From contig NZ_JAUSYQ010000002.1 of the NCBI RefSeq assembly GCF_030816965.1, positions 5,367,501 to 5,431,500 on the forward strand: a stretch of DNA of 64,000 nt, given 5' to 3'. The notes beneath the pieces are model-generated. The model was not told the origin of the DNA, made no database searches, and worked only from the letters and a program-made list of their open reading frames with translations. The position numbers were made by a program, and so were the translations under genes. Below, in pieces: positions 1-7,650 of the stretch (the stretch's first letter is position 1; each line of letters begins with the position of its first letter). The DNA comes from Streptomyces canus (GTDB lineage Bacteria > Actinomycetota > Actinomycetes > Streptomycetales > Streptomycetaceae).

Positions 1-848
1 ACCGGCGACTGGCCGGGTTCTCCGGCGCGCCCTCGCGTCTCGTCCCGGCCTGGTGGGCCGAGGAGCTCGCGGAGCGGTTCGTCACCGAACTCGGTGTCGC
101 GGCCAACCCCGACAAGCTGATCGATCTCGACGCGGCCTCCCTGGTGGCCGCCCTGCACAAGGTCTGCCCGACGGATCTCGGAGTCCGTGGCGGGATGGAC
201 AACCAGAGCCTCGGCGTCGTCCTGGACGCCGAACAGCCCGGCGGGGTGCTGCGCGCCCACCCCCTGGACGTCCTGGCCTCGGGCTCGCACCGGGACATCG
301 ACGTACTCCTGAGCACGGCCGGCGACGAGATGGGGTGGTGGGTGGCGAACGACCTCGACCGGTTCGACCCGCACACCGTCGACCGCGTCACCGACGAAGT
401 CGCCAGGTGGCGCATTCCCCGCTCCCGCGCCAAGAAGATCGTCGACAGCTACGACCAGGGCGGCCGCACCCCTGCCGAGGTCCGCGCCGCGCTCCTGGCG
501 GACTACATTTTCACGCTCCCCGCAGCCCGCGGCGCTCTGGCCCACGCCGCCGCAGGCGGCAACGCCCATCTTCTCGCGATCGGGCCCGCCGAGGGCGCGC
601 CCGCCGTGCACGGCACCGAGATGTACGCCCTGGTCGGCCAGGAACAGCCGGGCCGCAGTCCCGAACAGGCCGACCGTGACACGCGTATCCGCGACATCGT
701 GCTCGACTTCGTCACCGGCGAGCAGACCCGCCTGCGGCCCGCCGTCACGGACCGGCCCACCTCGGGAAGTGTCGGCAACCCTCCCTTCGAGCCCAGCGCC
801 CACTACCAGGCGGTACTCGACCTGTTCGAGAACATCGCCCGCCCCTGA
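1..848 (+). CDS. Type B carboxylesterase, C-terminal part (5' end outside window)
   Basis: The reading frame is open from base 3 with no start in the window, so only the last ~282 residues are present. The family is carboxylesterase/para-nitrobenzyl esterase (alpha/beta hydrolase fold), which hydrolyses carboxylic esters. The conserved histidine context is visible as AVHGTEMYAL (about nt 600-630), matching the family aHG.E motif that carries the catalytic His. An upstream SGAPSRLVPAWWAEELA stretch and the DVLLSTAGDEMGWW stretch (position of the usual G...DE loop) fit the C-terminal half of the fold. The nucleophile serine would lie upstream of the window. The stop is at 846-848. Substrate cannot be told from sequence. 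Family call good, specificity unknown. Confidence 0.8.
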   Translation, partial: RRLAGFSGAPSRLVPAWWAEELAERFVTELGVAANPDKLIDLDAASLVAALHKVCPTDLGVRGGMDNQSLGVVLDAEQPGGVLRAHPLDVLASGSHRDIDVLLSTAGDEMGWWVANDLDRFDPHTVDRVTDEVARWRIPRSRAKKIVDSYDQGGRTPAEVRAALLADYIFTLPAARGALAHAAAGGNAHLLAIGPAEGAPAVHGTEMYALVGQEQPGRSPEQADRDTRIRDIVLDFVTGEQTRLRPAVTDRPTSGSVGNPPFEPSAHYQAVLDLFENIARP

Positions 849-850
849 CG

Positions 851-1054
851 GCCGTCGGACGACAGGGAACAGCGCAGGGCCACCACGGGCTGATCACCTG
901 GGTTCCCGGTCCCGACATCGCCATCTTCTATGACCACGACGGCCAGTCCATCCCCGTCCCCGGCATCGTCATCCACGGCGAAATCGACTCGGGGGCCGAT
1001 GCCTTCAAGAAGTACGACGGCACGGTCGACGTCACCATCGAGGCCGTCGACTGA
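851..1054 (+). pseudogene. Remnant of a cyclophilin-like fold protein (COG2164-type)
   Basis: In the frame ending at the TGA at 1052-1054 the sequence reads ...HGLITWVPGPDIAIFYDHDG, then IPVPGIVIHGEIDSGADAF and DGTVDVTIEAVD. This matches the C-terminal part of small cyclophilin-like proteins (pattern: dlaiFy.d...pG.v.lG.idsg...l...dg.V.v.ie). No ATG/GTG start with a ribosome binding site precedes it in frame; the frame runs back into the end of the esterase gene. I read it as a 5'-truncated gene remnant of about 65 codons. It could instead be the end of a short gene using an unusual start. Confidence 0.55.
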
Positions 1055-1080
1055 TACCCGGCCGGAAACCACCGAGATCG

Positions 1081-2028
1081 TCAACCAAGGAGAGGAGGGG
1101 TGGCGGTCGTGGCCTCGTCGGCCGCGAAGGCGGCCGGGGTGAGACCGGTGCGGTCGCGGAAGAAGCGGCCGAAGTTCGCGGGGTCGGTGAACCCGAGGTG
1201 GGCGGCCACAGCCCGGGCATCCCACCGGGCGCCTCCCAGCAGGCGCCGGGCTTCGAGGAGGCGCCGCTCGTCGATGAGTTCACGTACTCCCTTGCCGGTG
1301 GCGTCCCGGGCGGCACGGCTGAGGGTGCGGACGGAGCAGCCGAGCAACTCGGCGTAGTCCGCGGCTTGGTGCAGTTCGCGAAAGTGCAGCTCCAAGGCGT
1401 CCAGGAAGCGTCCGTACCTGTCGGCGCGGTCGGTGCCGGCCGTGGCCGTGCCGATGGGGGCGATGCCCGGGGAGTTGGCCAGGCGCAGCAGCAGCGATTC
1501 GAGCAGGCTGCGCCGCAGGGCGTGGTGGGTGTCGAGGGGGCGGCGCCCCAGTGCGCGGTGTTCGTCCAGGAGCTGGAGTGCCGTCTGCCGGAGCCAGGCG
1601 GTGTCTTCGGGGTGCGGGCTGAGCACGGCAGGGGCTTCATGCGCGGTGAGCGGGGCCAGGAGACGGGCGAGGTCGGGCCGCAGTACGTCCGGTTCGAACA
1701 GGATGAACGGGCCGCGGGCCGCGCCGGGCGGATGCCAGCACTGCACGTGCCCGGGACGCACCCACAGCCACTGACCGGGGGCGACGGTCCACGTGACGTG
1801 GTCGACGTCGTGCCGTAGCTCACCCTCGGTGACCGCGATGAGGTAGTGGAAGGTGGCGCGGCCCGGACGGGGCGGGTTCCACGGCCAGTCGTCGTGCTCG
1901 GCGAAGAAGTCCTCGACGGTACTCACCTCGAGGCCGTACGGAGTACCGACCGGGGGCTGGAAACCGTAGAGCGGAACCGCAGCTGGTCCGGCCTGCCTGA
2001 TCGGCCCGGAGTGTCGCTTGTCGACCAT
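1081..2028 (-). CDS. AraC family transcriptional regulator
   Basis: A 315-residue protein. The N-terminal ~140 residues are cupin-like, as in AraC_binding sensor domains (WTVAPGQWLWVRPGHVQCW, a typical beta-barrel stretch). The C-terminal ~100 residues form two helix-turn-helix units; the conserved part is DARAVAAHLGFTDPANFGRF followed by FRDRTGLTPAAF, the HTH_18 signature. I chose the ATG at 2028 (MVDKRHSG) because homology-like sequence begins there; an in-frame upstream extension to 2262 would run into the divergent promoter. The adjacent GTG at 2031 is an alternative. It is transcribed divergently from the SDR gene at 2268, so it probably controls that gene, itself, or both. The effector is unknown. 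Confidence 0.85.
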   Translation of the reverse strand: MVDKRHSGPIRQAGPAAVPLYGFQPPVGTPYGLEVSTVEDFFAEHDDWPWNPPRPGRATFHYLIAVTEGELRHDVDHVTWTVAPGQWLWVRPGHVQCWHPPGAARGPFILFEPDVLRPDLARLLAPLTAHEAPAVLSPHPEDTAWLRQTALQLLDEHRALGRRPLDTHHALRRSLLESLLLRLANSPGIAPIGTATAGTDRADRYGRFLDALELHFRELHQAADYAELLGCSVRTLSRAARDATGKGVRELIDERRLLEARRLLGGARWDARAVAAHLGFTDPANFGRFFRDRTGLTPAAFAADEATTATPPLLG

Positions 2029-2172
2029 CACGTGTCCGCAGCCTACCGCCCTTCTGGTCGGCGGTGCCGAGGTGTGCCCGTCAGCCGGCTCCTCGCCGAC
2101 GGCAGCGACATGGCCTTCGAGCCGATGCCGGCCACCTTCTCCGGCGTGGCCGAACCGCTCCAGGCCCCCGAT

Positions 2173-2192
2173 GGTAAGTGGATCGACTTGCC
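2173..2192. promoter_or_regulatory. Inverted repeat, candidate operator between AraC and SDR genes
   Basis: GGTAAGT-GGATCG-ACTTGCC has 7-bp arms with six matching pairs. The related half-site GACTTACC recurs at 2235-2242, and an imperfect dyad ACCTTCACGAGGT lies at 2213-2225. All sit in the 239-bp gap between the divergent AraC (2028) and SDR (2268) starts. Binding by AraC or by the downstream TetR is inference. Confidence 0.45.
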
Positions 2193-2267
2193 TTAAGGGT
2201 GGCGCGGGAGTTACCTTCACGAGGTGAGTCCATTGACTTACCTTCGACTCGGCAAGGAACAATCACC

Positions 2268-3029
2268 ATGAATCGTCTGGCGGGCAAGCGCGCCCTCATC
2301 ACCGGCGGCACAAGTGGGATCGGTCTGGAGACCGCGCGGCGTTTTGTCGCGGAGGGGGCCGACGTGCTGGTCACCGGCGTCACCCCGGCCAGCATCGACA
2401 GGGCGCGACAGATCCTCGGGGACAAGGTGCCGGTGGTGCAGGCCGATGCCCGCGATCTCGATGCGCAGCGCGGCCTGGCGGAGCGGGTGCGTGAGCACTT
2501 CGGGGAGCTGGACGTGGTGTTCCTGAACGCCGGCGTCTCGGACTGGCGGCCGTTCGAGGACCACACGGAGGACAGTTTCGACCGGCTCTTCGACATCAAC
2601 GTCAAGAGCGTCTTCTTTCTCACGCAGGCCCTGGTGCCCGTGCTGGCCAACCCGTCCTCGGTCATCCTCAACGCGTCCAACAGTGCGCACGGCGGCTATG
2701 GCCAGTCGAACGCCTACGCCGCGACGAAGGCGGCTGTCGGCTCCCTGATGCGGTCGTGGAACGCGGACCTGCTCAGATCGCACGGCATCCGGTTCAACGC
2801 GGTCAGTCCCGGCCCGGTGGACACCCCGCTGTACTCAGCCTCCAAGCTCGGGATCGAGGACCCCGCGCACCAGACGGCGGTTGTGGAGGCGATCAGCTCC
2901 GGCATCCCGCTGGGTCGCATGGGTATGCCCGAGGAGGTCGCGGAAGCCGTCGTGTACCTGGCCTCCGATGTCTCCGCCTTCGCTGTGGGCCTGGACCTTA
3001 TCCTGGACGGCGGCCAGACCGTCCTCTGA
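2268..3029 (+). CDS. SDR family oxidoreductase
   Basis: A 253-residue classical short-chain dehydrogenase/reductase with a Rossmann fold. The nucleotide-binding motif TGGTSGIG is at residues ~13-20, the NAG motif (LNAGVSDW) is near residue 87, and the active-site Ser and YxxxK are seen in NAYAATKAAV near residue 150. The length is normal for the family. An acid a few residues after the second strand is absent, so NADP(H) use is possible but unproved. ATG 2268 was chosen over a longer frame because it begins the canonical N-terminus (MNRLAGKRALITGG). It is followed after 40 bp by a TetR regulator and is divergent from an AraC gene, so this is a locally regulated redox gene. Substrate is unknown. 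Confidence 0.9.
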   Translation: MNRLAGKRALITGGTSGIGLETARRFVAEGADVLVTGVTPASIDRARQILGDKVPVVQADARDLDAQRGLAERVREHFGELDVVFLNAGVSDWRPFEDHTEDSFDRLFDINVKSVFFLTQALVPVLANPSSVILNASNSAHGGYGQSNAYAATKAAVGSLMRSWNADLLRSHGIRFNAVSPGPVDTPLYSASKLGIEDPAHQTAVVEAISSGIPLGRMGMPEEVAEAVVYLASDVSAFAVGLDLILDGGQTVL

Positions 3030-3069
3030 CAGCGAGGACGCGGCTGGGAGACGGACGAGGGGCGTGGAT

Positions 3070-3762
3070 ATGTCGGTGGCGGACCGTGACCGAGCGCAAA
3101 CCGGCGGCGATACGTGCCAGGCCGGGTATCACGCGCAGATCAAAGCGGAGAACCGCGCGCGCATCATCCGCGCCGCCCGCGACCTCTTCCTCGAGCGGGG
3201 ATACGACAAGACCTCCCTGGCCCAGATCGCCAGGGAGGCCCGCGTCTCCACCGGCACCCTCTTCAAGCGGTACCCCTCCAAGGCCGCGCTGTTCGCGGCC
3301 GTCGCCTCCGAGCAGTGGCAGCTGGACGTGCAGTACGCCGAACCGCCCCCGCCCGGTGATCCCCGGTACGGGCTGGACCACATCGGCCGCGACTACGCCT
3401 GCCTGGTCTCCCGGCCCGGCACGGCGGCCCTGTGCCGCCTCATCATCACCGAACTTCCCCAGATGCCGGAACTCGCCGACATCGTCGGCACCGGCTTCGC
3501 CATCGACCGCGGACCCTTCTTCGACCGGCTCCGCGACTACCTGGACGCCGAAGTACAGGCCGGCACACTCGACTTCCGTTCGGCCGACGGACAGACACAG
3601 CCGGCATCCGCAGTGGCCGAACAGTTCCTCGGCATGATCTGCGGCCAGCTCCTGTGGCCTCAACTCGTGCGGACCGACTTCGTCCCGCCCGACCCCACCG
3701 ACACCACGATCGTGGACGAAGCCGTCGCCCTCATGCTCACCCGCTATCGCGCCGGATCCTGA
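3070..3762 (+). CDS. TetR/AcrR family transcriptional regulator
   Basis: A 230-residue protein. The N-terminal HTH is clear: RARIIRAARDLFLERGYDKT, then SLAQIAREARVSTGTLFKRY and PSKAALFAAV, at residues ~30-78. The C-terminal ~140 residues are a ligand-binding domain like those of AefR-type TetRs (TAALCRLIITELPQMPEL; a mid-domain FLGMICGQLLWPQL). ATG 3070 is used; an in-frame GTG lies two codons upstream. It follows the SDR gene by 40 bp in the same direction, so the two probably form one unit with the TetR controlling the SDR promoter region. The ligand is unknown. Confidence 0.88.
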   Translation: MSVADRDRAQTGGDTCQAGYHAQIKAENRARIIRAARDLFLERGYDKTSLAQIAREARVSTGTLFKRYPSKAALFAAVASEQWQLDVQYAEPPPPGDPRYGLDHIGRDYACLVSRPGTAALCRLIITELPQMPELADIVGTGFAIDRGPFFDRLRDYLDAEVQAGTLDFRSADGQTQPASAVAEQFLGMICGQLLWPQLVRTDFVPPDPTDTTIVDEAVALMLTRYRAGS

Positions 3763-3822
3763 ACCCCGTACTACCGGTTCACGCTGCCAGGGCCCCGACG
3801 TCGCCCCACCGAGGCACGGAGC

Positions 3823-4533
3823 TCAGGCGGGTCCAGGCTGTTGCCGAGCCTCGTCGGCGACCTGCCTGCCCGAGTCGCGTGCCTGGTCGGTCACCCGGGT
3901 GGCCTGGTCGCGGGCCTCGTCCTGAGTGGTGCGGGCACCTTCCGCGGCGGTGTCCTTCACCTCCTGCGCCGCGCTCTGCGTAGCCTCCTTGGCGCCCTCC
4001 ATCAGGTCTTGCGCGGAGTCGAGGGCGGCCTGCTTCGCCGGCTCCAGCGCCTCGCCTCCGCGTTGCATCAGGTCGGTGGCCTTCTCCTGCTCAGCCTGGG
4101 ACGCGGGCAGCATCGAGGAAACCAGCATGCCGAAGCCGAAGGCGATCAGACCGGCGGCCAGCGGATTGCCCTGGGTCTGACGCATCGCCTGGTTGGGCGC
4201 CTGCCGTACCGCTTCCCCGGCCTGGCCGGCCGCCTCACGCGCCGTGTCGGCCGCCTGCTGGGTGCTCTCCTGCAGCGAGCCAGCTGCCTGCTGAGTGCTC
4301 TCCTGCACCGAACCAGCCGCCGACCGAGCACTGCTTCTGACCCCGTGGGCGGTGTCCGAGGCGGACCCCATGACCCGTTCCCGTATGCCCGAGACAGCGC
4401 CCCGCATCCTTCGGGTGCGGCGACGGACCACACGTCGAGGGCTGGCACGGTCCGCGAGCCGGTCCACGTCCGCGGACAGCCGGTCCCGAGTGGCGTCGAT
4501 CTCGGCTCTCACCTGGTCGGATGACGTGCCCAT
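3823..4533 (-). CDS. DUF3618 domain protein, alanine/glutamine-rich
   Basis: A 236-residue protein. The N-terminus (SSDQVRAEIDATRDRLSADV, then DRLADRASP) is the DUF3618 signature. The middle has a near-exact repeat SVQESTQQAAG / SLQESTQQAAD. One hydrophobic segment (LAAGLIAFGFGMLVSSML, ~residues 128-145) is followed by a long amphipathic coiled-coil-like tail rich in A, Q, E and D. It overlaps the preceding holin-like gene by 25 bases, and its start has GAAGGAG seven bases upstream. It is the last gene of a three-gene minus-strand operon of a kind widespread in Streptomyces and tied by inference to envelope or osmotic stress. Molecular function is not known. Confidence 0.85.
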   Translation of the reverse strand: MGTSSDQVRAEIDATRDRLSADVDRLADRASPRRVVRRRTRRMRGAVSGIRERVMGSASDTAHGVRSSARSAAGSVQESTQQAAGSLQESTQQAADTAREAAGQAGEAVRQAPNQAMRQTQGNPLAAGLIAFGFGMLVSSMLPASQAEQEKATDLMQRGGEALEPAKQAALDSAQDLMEGAKEATQSAAQEVKDTAAEGARTTQDEARDQATRVTDQARDSGRQVADEARQQPGPA

Positions 4534-4925
4534 TGCGCATTCTCCTTCATCGTTTCGACAGTCTGCTCAGGCTTCGGCGCCACGGCGCGCATCCGTGTGC
4601 GGCCCCGCTGGTACAGCACGGCTGCGATCACGGCCCACACCGCGGTGACGATCAGGGCGGCCCAGCCCCCGTCCATCACGTTGGCCAGGCCCAACACCGC
4701 GGCCAATGACAGGAACAGGAGCACCATGTAGCCGGCGAATCCGGCGCCGCCGTACATGCCGGCGGCCTTGCCCGCCTTGGTCGCCTCCTGCTTGACCTCG
4801 TGCTTGGCCAGTTCGACCTCCTGGCGGAACAGGGTCTGGACGTCCGAGGTCACGGCGGACAGCAGTTCACCCACCGAGCTGTCCCCACCGTGCGACTCCG
4901 CCGAGTGGGACGGGATCGAGGACAT
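4509..4925 (-). CDS. Phage holin family protein (actinobacterial holin-X type)
   Basis: A 138-residue protein of the Phage_holin_3_6 family (PF07332-like). An N-terminal amphipathic region (SVGELLSAVTSDVQTLFRQE, then VELAKHEVKQEA) precedes two membrane spans (~residues 63-82 and 88-108: FAGYMVLLFLSLAAVLGLA and AALIVTAVWAVIAAVLY). GGAGG lies 8 bases before ATG 4925. Despite the name these genes are chromosomal and lie beside DUF3618 genes, so a role in envelope stress rather than lysis is likely. It is the middle gene of the operon, 3 bases from the upstream gene and overlapping the downstream one. Confidence 0.85.
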   Translation of the reverse strand: MSSIPSHSAESHGGDSSVGELLSAVTSDVQTLFRQEVELAKHEVKQEATKAGKAAGMYGGAGFAGYMVLLFLSLAAVLGLANVMDGGWAALIVTAVWAVIAAVLYQRGRTRMRAVAPKPEQTVETMKENAQWARHPTR

Positions 4926-4928
4926 CTC

Positions 4929-5633
4929 TCACACCTCCGGATACGGACGACCCGGAGCACCGCCCGGGGGCATACCGACGGACGGCGGGACCTGTGGCGG
5001 AGCGGGCGGCACCACCGGCGGCGGCTCCTGCGCGGTGCCCGGCGGAGGACCGGCCGGGAGTGCCGCGGATCCCTGCTCGTTCAGCGGCGCCTGCTGCGAG
5101 GTTCCGGGGGACCTCTGCTGTCCGTTTCCAGAAGACTGGTTCGCCTTGGCCGCCACCTTCACCAGTCGCCCGACGGCCAGCCCTGCCAGTAGCGCGCCAC
5201 CCAGGAACGCTCCGGGGCGACGGCGGGCGAAGCCCTGCACATCGGAGAGAACGCCCTCGACTCCCTGCTTCTCCACGTATTCGGCCGCCCGGTGCCCGCC
5301 GTCGGCCGCCTGGGCCGCGAGGCTACGGGCGGGGGAGTCGCTCTGGGCGTTCTCCGCCAGTCCCGCCAAGTCGTCCGCCCAGTGGCGCAGCGCCCCGGCC
5401 ACCCGCCTGGTCTGGTCCTCGACCTCGTCTCTCGCGCGACTCCGCAGGTCCTGGACGACCAGGCCGGCCTGCTGCCGCGCCTCCCCCGCCACGGCCTTGG
5501 CCTGATCGGCGGCGGTACCCGCGACCTCGCCCGCGGCCTGCTTCGCCTGACCGGCCGTGACCGACATCTCCGCTCTGGCCGTCTCGCCGGTCTGCTGCAA
5601 CCTCGCCGCGTTGCCTTGTATCGCCTCACTCAT
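4929..5633 (-). CDS. Alanine-rich coiled-coil membrane-associated protein
   Basis: A 234-residue protein. Residues 1-80 form a heptad-like A/Q/E-rich helix resembling apolipoprotein or LEA proteins (AGQAKQAAGEVAGTAADQAK). A short hydrophobic segment (FLGGALLAGLAVGRLV, ~residues 147-162) follows, and the tail is rich in Pro and Gly (PPPVVPPAPPQVPPSVG). AGGAGGAG lies upstream of ATG 5633. It is the first gene of the operon with the holin-like and DUF3618 genes. The likely site is the inner face of the membrane. No enzymatic motif is present and the function is unknown. Confidence 0.8.
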   Translation of the reverse strand: MSEAIQGNAARLQQTGETARAEMSVTAGQAKQAAGEVAGTAADQAKAVAGEARQQAGLVVQDLRSRARDEVEDQTRRVAGALRHWADDLAGLAENAQSDSPARSLAAQAADGGHRAAEYVEKQGVEGVLSDVQGFARRRPGAFLGGALLAGLAVGRLVKVAAKANQSSGNGQQRSPGTSQQAPLNEQGSAALPAGPPPGTAQEPPPVVPPAPPQVPPSVGMPPGGAPGRPYPEV

Positions 5634-5944
5634 CAGCCACTCCTCCTCGACACACGCTCAAGCGTCGGCAAGTTGGGTTTATTGGCGAGTGACTGTTTTG
5701 GGGGCATTCACACATATACGCGAAAATTACCGCGAAAAGGCCCACTACGTGGTCCTGTCGAACCGTTCCTCGAGAGCGAGTGGGAGGTCGTCCCGACCGC
5801 CTCCACGACGGGGTCGGCCTGATGCCCCTGGTCCCCGCCGGCCGAGTAGCGCACAGTCCGTCGACATGCTCATGGGCAACGTCGTCAACGACACCTGCAC
5901 CGGCGTGCTCGACGTCAAGGTGACGCGGACGACGGCCGTACCGC

Positions 5945-6325
5945 GAGATGCCGACAACCTGCGCGTTCGGGTCCGTCTCGCCGAGCCGGAGCGGATGAAC
6001 CGGCGACGCGTCCAAGGAGACACCAAGTCCGAGGCCGGCACCGGACGGTGATTCTTCCCGCCTTCCTCCGCCGCGAGCTCCGCTGGCACCTGGAGAGCTA
6101 CGCCGAGCCGGGCTCCGATGGGTCGCTCTTCGTCGGTGAGAAGGGTGCTCCCTCCGGCGTAGCACCTTCGGGCGGAAGTGGCGAGAGGTGGGTGAGATCG
6201 TCGGCATGCCCGAGGGCCTCCGGTTCTACGATCTCCGGCACACTGGGCACACACTGTCCCGCCCTCCGGTGCCACGCTGAAGGACACGGTCCGGGCCGGG
6301 CAGTCTTCTGAGAAGGCGGCGCAAG
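5945..6325 (+). pseudogene. Degraded tyrosine integrase (multiple frameshifts)
   Basis: Pieces of one integrase C-terminal domain are spread over different frames: VRLAEPERMN, then GDTKSEAG, LPAFLRRELRWHLESYAEP, SLFVGEKGAP, FGRKWRE, GLRFYDLRHTGHTLS, and GATLKDTVRAGQSSEKAA. The same order occurs in the intact integrase at 45633-46808 (VRVAEPERTN ... GETKSDAG ... LPAFLHKEV ... FVGEKGAPF ... FYDLRHTGHTLS ... SGATLKDTMVRAGQSSEKAA). At least three frame changes and the loss of the Tyr-containing end make it inactive. No tRNA is visible next to it. It marks an older insertion by an element related to the resident AICE. The stretch 5700-5944 shows no recognisable gene. Confidence 0.8.
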
Positions 6326-6464
6326 CGCAGGAAGCTGCGGCCGTGCCAGAACCGAAGACCATGGATCCCGACGATCAACGGGCCGGCACGAATCTGGCAC
6401 GCGAGCGCCGCCCGTGCCCGGCGGCTCCTGATCGTCTTCCACCTGCTCTTCGCCCGCGCGGTTT

Positions 6465-6750
6465 TTGTTCCTGCTCGCCCACCAGATGCCGTGGCTCGGC
6501 ATGCTGCTGTCGACGGTGATCACGGTCGGGCTGAAGCCGCGTTTCCGGCAGCTCGGCCGGATGTCGCGCAAGGTGTGGCTGACGCTGCACATCGGCGTCG
6601 GTGTCGGCCGGCTGGGCGTCTCCCTTACCGCGCTCGCCCTGTCTGTCGTCGGCGTGACCACGGCCGACCATGAGGTGCGGCACAGCTCCTATGTGCTCAT
6701 GAACACGTTCGACGTCGCCCTGGCGATCCCGCGCGTCTTCCTGGCGCAAC
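6465..6750 (+). pseudogene. Truncated DUF2269-like membrane protein remnant
   Basis: The frame contains MSRKVWLTLHIGVGVGRLGV, then SLTALALSVVGVTTAD and SYVLMNTFDVALAIP. This is the N-terminal third of a common Streptomyces multispanning protein (DUF2269-like). It then runs out of frame and is cut off by the convergent sugar-isomerase gene. The upstream part (FLLAHQMPWLGMLLSTV) may come from the same or another broken membrane gene. I infer a gene fragment left by the deletion or insertion that also destroyed the integrase next to it. Confidence 0.5.
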
Positions 6751-6783
6751 ATCGCCATCGCGCAGGCCCTCTCCCGCCCGCGC

Positions 6784-7650
6784 TCAGCCGGTTCGCCAGG
6801 CCGACTCGAGGGCCGTCCGGTTGGTACGCAGAAGATCCTCCAGGTCCGTCTCGTAGAGCGAGTCCGGCACGTTGTCGGAGAAGATCTCCAGGACGCAAGG
6901 GCCGCGGTAGCCGACGTCGTAGGCGGCGTGCAGCAGTTGGCCGACCGGGATGTCGCCGGTGCCGACGCCACGTCGGTCCATCCGCGAGCGGGGTGTGCGC
7001 CAGTCGCTGACCTGGAGCAGGAACAGGCGGTCGGGAGCGTCCGCGAGGCGGGGGACGAGGTCCGGGTCCTGCCACAGGTTCCACAGGTCGAGGCAGACGC
7101 CCACGTTCTCCCGGTCGACCTCCTGGACGATGTCGAGCGCCTGCCGGTAGGTCCAGATGGCGGTCTCCGCGTTGAGCAGGACGGGGTTGAGGGGCTCCAG
7201 CGCGATCCGTGCACCGTGGTCGGCGGCGATGTCCGCCAGTTCGCGGTGATGGGTGACGACCTGGCGGATCGCCTCGTGCAGGTTCCCGTCGGGCGCCGGC
7301 CCGGTGTTGGTGACGAAGACCGCGCCCGGGGCGAACGGTGCGATCAGCTCCAGGCTGCGGCGAAAGCGGTCCAGACGGTCGCGCCGGTCGGCGGGCTCGG
7401 GCTGGGTCTCGCTGGGGAACACGGTCCGTACGAGGGGCTGGACCGAGCTGATCGGCAGTCCCGCCCCGGCGACCGAGGCGAGTTGCGCCTTGGCGCGGTC
7501 ACGGTCGTGGTCGAGCTTGGCCTCGCACAGCTCGATCGCTTCGACACCGAGGTCGGCGTAGTGCTTCAGGTCCTCCTCGAAGGACCAGGGCATGGTGGTG
7601 AACTGGTTGACGCCGTAGGGGAAGGGGAACGGAGGCGTGGGGCTGTTCAT
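6784..7650 (-). CDS. Sugar phosphate isomerase/epimerase family protein (TIM barrel)
   Basis: A 288-residue protein of the AP_endonuc_2/IolE-like TIM-barrel family. Visible family features are LGVEAIELCEAKL near the N-terminus, the metal-site glutamate in IALEPLNP (~residue 155), CLDLWNLW (~residue 190) holding the metal-binding Asp/His-equivalent loop, and CVLEIFSDN near the C-terminus for the second metal-binding Glu. Divalent-metal-dependent isomerisation or epimerisation of a sugar or inositol derivative is the family role. ATG 7650 overlaps the stop of the upstream hydrolase (ATGA), so the two are translationally coupled. It is the last gene of the manA-hydrolase-isomerase operon. Substrate is unknown. 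Confidence 0.85.
   Translation of the reverse strand: MNSPTPPFPFPYGVNQFTTMPWSFEEDLKHYADLGVEAIELCEAKLDHDRDRAKAQLASVAGAGLPISSVQPLVRTVFPSETQPEPADRRDRLDRFRRSLELIAPFAPGAVFVTNTGPAPDGNLHEAIRQVVTHHRELADIAADHGARIALEPLNPVLLNAETAIWTYRQALDIVQEVDRENVGVCLDLWNLWQDPDLVPRLADAPDRLFLLQVSDWRTPRSRMDRRGVGTGDIPVGQLLHAAYDVGYRGPCVLEIFSDNVPDSLYETDLEDLLRTNRTALESAWRTG

Noticed and set aside
503..933. Additional open frames overlapping the esterase C-terminus on both strands.
   Set aside because: They are shadows in other frames of the esterase or its 3' flank, with no ribosome binding site and no recognisable protein.
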